The notes beneath the pieces were generated by a model. That model was not told the origin of the DNA. It ran no database searches and worked only from the letters and a program-made list of their open reading frames with translations. Source: JAJXZJ01 sp050012855 (GTDB lineage: Bacteria > Verrucomicrobiota > Verrucomicrobiia > Limisphaerales > J093). Taken from it: 64,000 nucleotides of DNA. The stretch is taken from positions 1-64,000 of the forward strand of contig JBEKGJ010000008.1 of NCBI GenBank assembly GCA_050012855.1, read 5' to 3'. The position numbers were made by a program, and so were the translations under genes. How positions within the stretch are numbered: position 1 is the stretch's first letter; the number at the start of each line of letters is the position of its first letter. Below, one piece after another: positions 59,967 through 64,000 of this stretch.

Positions 59967-61053
59967 TCCCGAGCACTGGGCCGGCCTGCCCTTTCATTTC
60001 TGGTCGGTGGTTTTCTTCGTGTTCGGCGCGATGATCGGGAGTTTCCTGAACGTGTGCATCCACCGGATGCCGCGGGAGGAAAGCCTGGTGTTGCCCGGCT
60101 CACACTGCCCGCACTGCGGCGCGGCGATTCCGTGGCATCGGAACCTCCCGCTGGTTTCCTGGCTCGCGCTGCGCGGCCGGTGCGCGAACTGCCACGGGCC
60201 GATTTCGGCACGCTATTTCCTCGTGGAACTGCTCACGGCCCTGCTGTTCCTCGGAAGCTGGCTCGCCGCCGGCCACCGCTCGTGGGCGCTCGCGCTGGTC
60301 TATTGCGTGTTCCTTGCCGGACTGATCGCCTCGGCGTTCATCGACTTCGAACACACCATCATTCCGGATGTCTTCACGCTCGGCGGCATGGGCGCGGGTT
60401 TTCTCGCGTCGTTCCTCGTGCCGGAACTGCACCGGGCGGAATCGCCTACCCTGGCTCTCCAGCGCTGCCTCGTCGGTGCCGGTTTCGGCGCCGGTCTGAT
60501 CTACAGCGTCGTCCGCGTGGGCAAAGTCTTTCTCGGCCGCCAGCGTCTCGAATTGCCGCCCGCTTCGCGCATCGTCTTCGCCGAGCACGCGCTCGTCCTG
60601 CCCGACGAAGAGCGACCTTACGAGGACATCTTCTACCGCGCCGGCGACACGATCCGGTTCCAGGCCGCGCGCGTCGAGCTGGTGGATCGCTGCTACTCGA
60701 ATGTCCCGGTGACGATGACCCGGACCACCCTGCGCATCGGCGAAGCCGAGTTTGCGACCGAATCCGTTCCCGGCTTCGAAGCGATGACCGACCGGATCGT
60801 CGTGCCCCGCGAGGCGATGGGGCTGGGCGATGCGAAGTTCATGGGTGCGATCGGGGCTTTCCTCGGCTGGAGCGGGGTCCTGTTCTCGCTCTTCGCCAGC
60901 GCGCTGATGGCTTCGGTGGTCGGCCTCACGCTCATCGCGCTGCACCGGCAGGACCGTTCACGGCCGATCCCCTACGGGCCTTACATCGCCGTGGCGGCGA
61001 CGATCTGGATCTTCGCCGGCGACCGGATCCTCAAGTTGTGGTTGGGCGTTTGA
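59959..61053 (+). CDS. Type IV prepilin peptidase/methyltransferase with ~90-residue insertion
   Basis: 364 residues from ATG 59959. N-terminal FVFGAMIGSFLNVCIHRMPR, the two zinc-binding Cys pairs (CPHCG and CANCHG), then membrane helices and the two catalytic Asp motifs FIDFEHTIIPD and MGLGDAKFMG. PilD-type enzymes are usually 250-290 residues. Here about 90 polar residues (LELPPASRIVFAEHALVLPD to FEAMTDRIVVPREA) are inserted just before the second Asp motif. It should cleave and N-methylate pilins such as the one at 19873-20784. Translationally coupled to aroE by overlap. Confidence 0.93.
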   Translation: MFDPEHWAGLPFHFWSVVFFVFGAMIGSFLNVCIHRMPREESLVLPGSHCPHCGAAIPWHRNLPLVSWLALRGRCANCHGPISARYFLVELLTALLFLGSWLAAGHRSWALALVYCVFLAGLIASAFIDFEHTIIPDVFTLGGMGAGFLASFLVPELHRAESPTLALQRCLVGAGFGAGLIYSVVRVGKVFLGRQRLELPPASRIVFAEHALVLPDEERPYEDIFYRAGDTIRFQAARVELVDRCYSNVPVTMTRTTLRIGEAEFATESVPGFEAMTDRIVVPREAMGLGDAKFMGAIGAFLGWSGVLFSLFASALMASVVGLTLIALHRQDRSRPIPYGPYIAVAATIWIFAGDRILKLWLGV

Positions 61054-61065
61054 GCGGACAGGTTT

Positions 61066-62145
61066 CTATTCGCACAGCGCGTGATGGCGCAGGGCGTGAT
61101 CCACCAGGACCAGCGCCGTCATCGCCTCGACCATCGGCACCGCGCGCGGCAGCACGCACGGATCGTGCCGGCCGCGGCCTTTCAGCGTCGTGTTGTGCCA
61201 GTCCACGTCCACGGTGTCCTGCTCGTGCATCACCGTGGCCACCGGTTTGAACGCGACGCGGAAATAGATCGTTTCCCCGTTGGAAATGCCGCCCTGAACG
61301 CCGCCGGACCAATTGGTCGTCGTCCGCACCCGGCCGCCGCGCATCCGGAACGGGTCGTTGTGCTCGCGCCCGGTCATCATCACCCCGTCGAAACCGGAGC
61401 CGATCTCAAACCCCTTGGCGGCCGGCAGGCTGAGCATTCCCTTGCCCAGGTCGGCCGGCAACCGGTCAAACACCGGTTCGCCCCAGCCGGGCGGCACGCC
61501 ACGGGCGACGCCTTCGATGATGCCGCCCACCGTGTCGCCGGCTTTGCGCACCCGTTCGATGAGCCGGATCATTTTGGCCGCCGCCGCCGGGTCCGGGCAG
61601 CGCACGATGTTCGCTTCGATGGCTTTGGTCGTGACCGTCTCCGGATCGGCCTCGGCGATGATGCGCTGCACTTGCGAGACGTAAGCCAGAACCTCGACGC
61701 CGAAGCGCTCGCGCAAGAGCTTCTTCGCGACGGCGCCGGCGGCCACGCGGCCGATGGTTTCGCGCGCGCTGCTCCGTCCGCCGCCCTGCCAGTTGCGGAT
61801 GCCAAACTTGGCCTGGTAGGTGTAATCGGCGTGCGACGGCCGGAACTTGGTGGCCATCTCGGAATAAGCCTCCGGCCGGGCGTCTTCGTTGCGCACCCAC
61901 ATGGAAATCGGCGTGCCCAGCGTCCGGCCCTCGAACGTGCCCGACAGAATCTGCACGGTGTCGGCCTCCTGCCGCGGCGAGACGATGCGCGACTGGCCGG
62001 GCCGGCGGCGGTCGAGGTCCGGCTGGATGTCGGCCTCGGAGAGCGCGAGCCGGGGCGGGCAGCCATCCACCACCACGCCCACGCCGCCGCCGTGCGATTC
62101 GCCCCAGGTGGTGACGCGGAACAGGTGACCAAATGTGTTCGCCAT
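61066..62145 (-). CDS. aroC: Chorismate synthase
   Basis: 359 residues from ATG 62145 (MANTFGHLFRVTTWGESHGG); an in-frame longer start is not conserved. Signatures GVVVDGCPP, RRPGQSRIVSPRQEADTVQI, LSGTFEGRTLGTPISM, FRPSHADYTYQAKFG, GGGRSSARETIGRVAAGAVA, GGISNGETIYFRVAFKP and GRHDPCVLPRAVPMVEAMTA. It makes chorismate from EPSP using reduced FMN. Convergent with the prepilin peptidase (12 bp) and divergent from leuB. Confidence 0.97.
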   Translation of the reverse strand: MANTFGHLFRVTTWGESHGGGVGVVVDGCPPRLALSEADIQPDLDRRRPGQSRIVSPRQEADTVQILSGTFEGRTLGTPISMWVRNEDARPEAYSEMATKFRPSHADYTYQAKFGIRNWQGGGRSSARETIGRVAAGAVAKKLLRERFGVEVLAYVSQVQRIIAEADPETVTTKAIEANIVRCPDPAAAAKMIRLIERVRKAGDTVGGIIEGVARGVPPGWGEPVFDRLPADLGKGMLSLPAAKGFEIGSGFDGVMMTGREHNDPFRMRGGRVRTTTNWSGGVQGGISNGETIYFRVAFKPVATVMHEQDTVDVDWHNTTLKGRGRHDPCVLPRAVPMVEAMTALVLVDHALRHHALCE

Positions 62146-62350
62146 GCCGGCAGGGTGCGCGAAAACCGCGCCCGGGTCAATGCAACCGACATGCAACCGG
62201 CGCGCCGGAGGTCGGTCGGGTTCGGCTGTCGGGTGTCGCGCCTGCTGGACTGCGCGGAAAAATCCTTTGAAACGCCGCACCGGCCCCCCTACCATGCCGA
62301 CTCGCTTTCCGGCGGGTCCATCCCGGACGCCGCCGGTTCTCGACCAGGCC

Positions 62351-63457
62351 ATGAAAAGTTACGACATCGCAGTCATCGGTGGCGACGGCACCGGGCCGGA
62401 AGTGGTGCGCGAGGCCATCAAGGTCCTCGACGCCGCGGCGCAGAAGTTTTCGCTGAAGCTTAACTACACGCCCTACGATTTCGGCGGCGAGCGCTACCTG
62501 CGCACGCACGAGGTTCTGCCCGACAGCGCGGTGGGCGAGCTGCGGAAGTTCCGCGCGATCCTCCTTGGCGCCATCGGCCACCCGGACGTCAAACCCGGCA
62601 TCCTCGAGAAGGGCATCCTGCTGCGGCTGCGCTTCGAGCTTGAGCAGTACATCAACCTCCGCCCGGTGCGCCTCTACGACGCGCGCTACTGTCCGCTCAA
62701 GGACAAGGGTCCGGCGGACATTGATTTCGTCGTGGTGCGGGAGAACAACGAAGGGCTGTACACCGGCAGCGGCGGGTTCGTGTTCAAGGGCACGCCCAAC
62801 GAAATCGCCGTGCAGGAGAGCATCAACACGCGGCGCGGTGTCGAGCGGTGCCTGCGCTACGCGTTCGATTACGCCCGCAAACGTCGCGGCGGCAAGCCCT
62901 GGCGCGGATTGAAGCCGGAGGATGTCCGGGCCGGCAAAACGGCCCAGCTCATGCTCTGCGGCAAGACCAACGTGCTCACCTATGCCTTCGACCTCTGGGA
63001 GCGCGCGTTCCACGAAGTCGGGGCGAAGGATTATCCCGACATCAAGCGCGATTACGCCCACGTGGACGCGACCACGATGTGGTTCGTGAAGAATCCCGAG
63101 TGGTTCGACGTGATCGTCACCGACAACCTGTTCGGCGACATCATCACCGACCTGGGGGCGATGATTCAGGGCGGGATGGGCATCGCCGCCGGCGGCAACA
63201 TTAACCCGGAGGGCTCGTCCATGTTCGAGCCGATCGGTGGCAGCGCGCCCAAGTACACCGGCAAGCACGTCATCAACCCGCTGGCCGCCATTTGCGCCGG
63301 CGCGATGCTGCTCGACCATCTCGGCGAAACCGCCGCCGCGAAGGCGATTGAGGACGTCGTCGTCGCCACGGTCCGGCAGAAACTGAAAAGCCTCGCCGCC
63401 GGCAAGATGGGTTATACTACGGAGCAGGTGGGCGACCTGATCGCCGCCGCCCTGTAA
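62351..63457 (+). CDS. leuB: 3-Isopropylmalate dehydrogenase-type enzyme
   Basis: 368 residues from ATG 62351 (MKSYDIAVIGGDGTGPEVVR). Beta-decarboxylating dehydrogenase fold: LLGAIGHPDVKPGILEKG, LLRLRFELEQYINLRPVRLY, VVRENNEGLYTG, KTNVLTYAFDLWERAF, DATTMWFVKNPEWFDVIVTD, NLFGDIITDLGAM and MFEPIGGSAPKYTGK. It oxidises 3-isopropylmalate in leucine synthesis. This branch is related to tartrate dehydrogenase-like proteins, so the substrate is not fully certain; no other leu genes are in the window. Confidence 0.85.
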   Translation: MKSYDIAVIGGDGTGPEVVREAIKVLDAAAQKFSLKLNYTPYDFGGERYLRTHEVLPDSAVGELRKFRAILLGAIGHPDVKPGILEKGILLRLRFELEQYINLRPVRLYDARYCPLKDKGPADIDFVVVRENNEGLYTGSGGFVFKGTPNEIAVQESINTRRGVERCLRYAFDYARKRRGGKPWRGLKPEDVRAGKTAQLMLCGKTNVLTYAFDLWERAFHEVGAKDYPDIKRDYAHVDATTMWFVKNPEWFDVIVTDNLFGDIITDLGAMIQGGMGIAAGGNINPEGSSMFEPIGGSAPKYTGKHVINPLAAICAGAMLLDHLGETAAAKAIEDVVVATVRQKLKSLAAGKMGYTTEQVGDLIAAAL

Positions 63458-63542
63458 CCGGTTCTCCGGCTCGTAAGCCCGGCCCCCGCCGGCGACGCGG
63501 AACCGGTGGCCGCGATGCGTCGGTCGTCAGTCTCTGCGGGTC

Positions 63543-64000
63543 ATGATTGAGGAAGCGGATTTCATCCACGCCCGCCAGCGCATGGTGGAGCGACAGCTCT
63601 GCGCGCCGGGCCGGGACATCCGCGACCCGCGCGTCCTCGCCGCGATGGCGAAAGTGCCGCGGCACGAATTTGTGCCCGCGGAAGCACGGGCCGGGGCCTA
63701 CGACGACCATCCCCTGCCGATCGGCCACGGCCAGACCATTTCCCAGCCTTTCATCGTGGCCTGCATGACCGAGCAGCTCGCGCTGCGGCCGACGGACCGC
63801 GTGTTGGAAATTGGGACCGGTTGCGGCTATCAAACCGCGGTGCTCGCGGAACTCGCCGCGGAGGTGTACTCCGTCGAAATCGTCGAGGCGCTCGCCCTCC
63901 GCGCCGCCGCGGACCTCGCCCGGCTCGGCTACCCCCGGGTCCATGTCCGCGCCGGCGATGGTCACGGCGGCTGGCCGGAAGCGGCACCGTTCGACGCGGT
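63543..64000 (+). CDS. pcm: Protein-L-isoaspartate O-methyltransferase, truncated by window end
   Basis: The first 152 residues from ATG 63543 are present. ARQRMVERQLCAPGRDIRDP, VLAAMAKVPRHEFVPAEARA, AYDDHPLPIGHGQTISQPFI, VACMTEQLALRPTDRVLEIG, TGCGYQTAVLAELAAEVYSV and RAGDGHGGWPEAAPFDA are the family motifs, including the SAM-binding GTGCGYQ. It repairs isoaspartyl residues by methylation. The C-terminal ~60 residues lie beyond the window. 85 bp after leuB; the gap contains a CCGGTTC/GAACCGG inverted repeat. Confidence 0.95.
   Translation, partial: MIEEADFIHARQRMVERQLCAPGRDIRDPRVLAAMAKVPRHEFVPAEARAGAYDDHPLPIGHGQTISQPFIVACMTEQLALRPTDRVLEIGTGCGYQTAVLAELAAEVYSVEIVEALALRAAADLARLGYPRVHVRAGDGHGGWPEAAPFDA

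Overview
The window is a GC-rich (roughly two-thirds G+C by eye), gene-dense stretch of a bacterial chromosome. Gene content points to Verrucomicrobiota, probably a Limisphaerales/Pedosphaera-type lineage (inference). The main pointers are a pseudopilin of the FTLIELLVVIAIIAILA type, a Gre factor with a very long N-terminal extension (also seen in Chlamydiae), a family of short proteins with a GCPEQTIRDI motif, many exported carbohydrate-active enzymes, a DUF4832 protein, a CotH/DUF4956/VTC cluster, and intergenic spaces filled with short dispersed palindromic repeats. No rRNA, tRNA, CRISPR array, phage or intact insertion sequence was recognised.

Layout. 1-2.2 kb: C-terminally truncated secreted protein with tandem domain copies and InlB-type repeats (minus). 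2.7-6.2 kb: a hypothetical gene broken by an in-frame stop, then an asparagine-synthetase-like gene, a zinc-ribbon membrane protein and a GNAT acetyltransferase. 6.5-14.1 kb: a tight five-gene operon for beta-mannan use (SSS transporter, GH5 mannanase-like enzyme, AGE-family disaccharide 2-epimerase, GH130 mannosylglucose phosphorylase, DUF4832 protein). 14.1-25 kb: parvulin isomerase, rsmB, long Gre factor, esterase, pseudopilin, GH141-like beta-helix protein and L-fucose isomerase. 25.4-34 kb: Tat-exported TIM-barrel protein, a 1241-residue TPR/coiled-coil/ankyrin/SLBB-like protein and a two-component pair. 34.2-37.6 kb: guaA, a two-gene AbiEii-like nucleotidyltransferase module and a DUF4190-pseudopilin fusion.

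37.7-44.1 kb: a second two-component pair divergent from an operon of CotH kinase with EF hands, DUF4956 membrane protein and VTC polyphosphate-polymerase domain. 44.6-54.2 kb: ArsR-like regulator, folC, PQQ-type propeller, GH57 branching enzyme with a DUF4912 protein, pyrF, UvrD-type helicase. 54.3-57.7 kb: GH10 xylanase and heparinase II/III-type lyase. 58-64 kb: rplM-rpsI with a clear terminator, aroE-prepilin peptidase, aroC, leuB and a truncated pcm.

How it fits together: the cell looks like a degrader of plant or algal polysaccharides (mannan, xylan, fucose-containing and uronic-acid polymers) that imports products and feeds them to central metabolism by epimerisation/phosphorolysis or isomerisation. 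It stores glucan (GH57/DUF4912) and has type IV pilus or type II secretion-like parts (prepilin peptidase, pseudopilins). The most unusual signals are not classical genes. They are dispersed palindromic repeat families in almost every large intergenic space, including a short GTTGAG/CTCAAC repeat that also sits in frame inside a histidine kinase and a helicase, and the CotH/DUF4956/VTC operon paired with a sensor kinase carrying the same Gly/Pro-rich low-complexity sequence.
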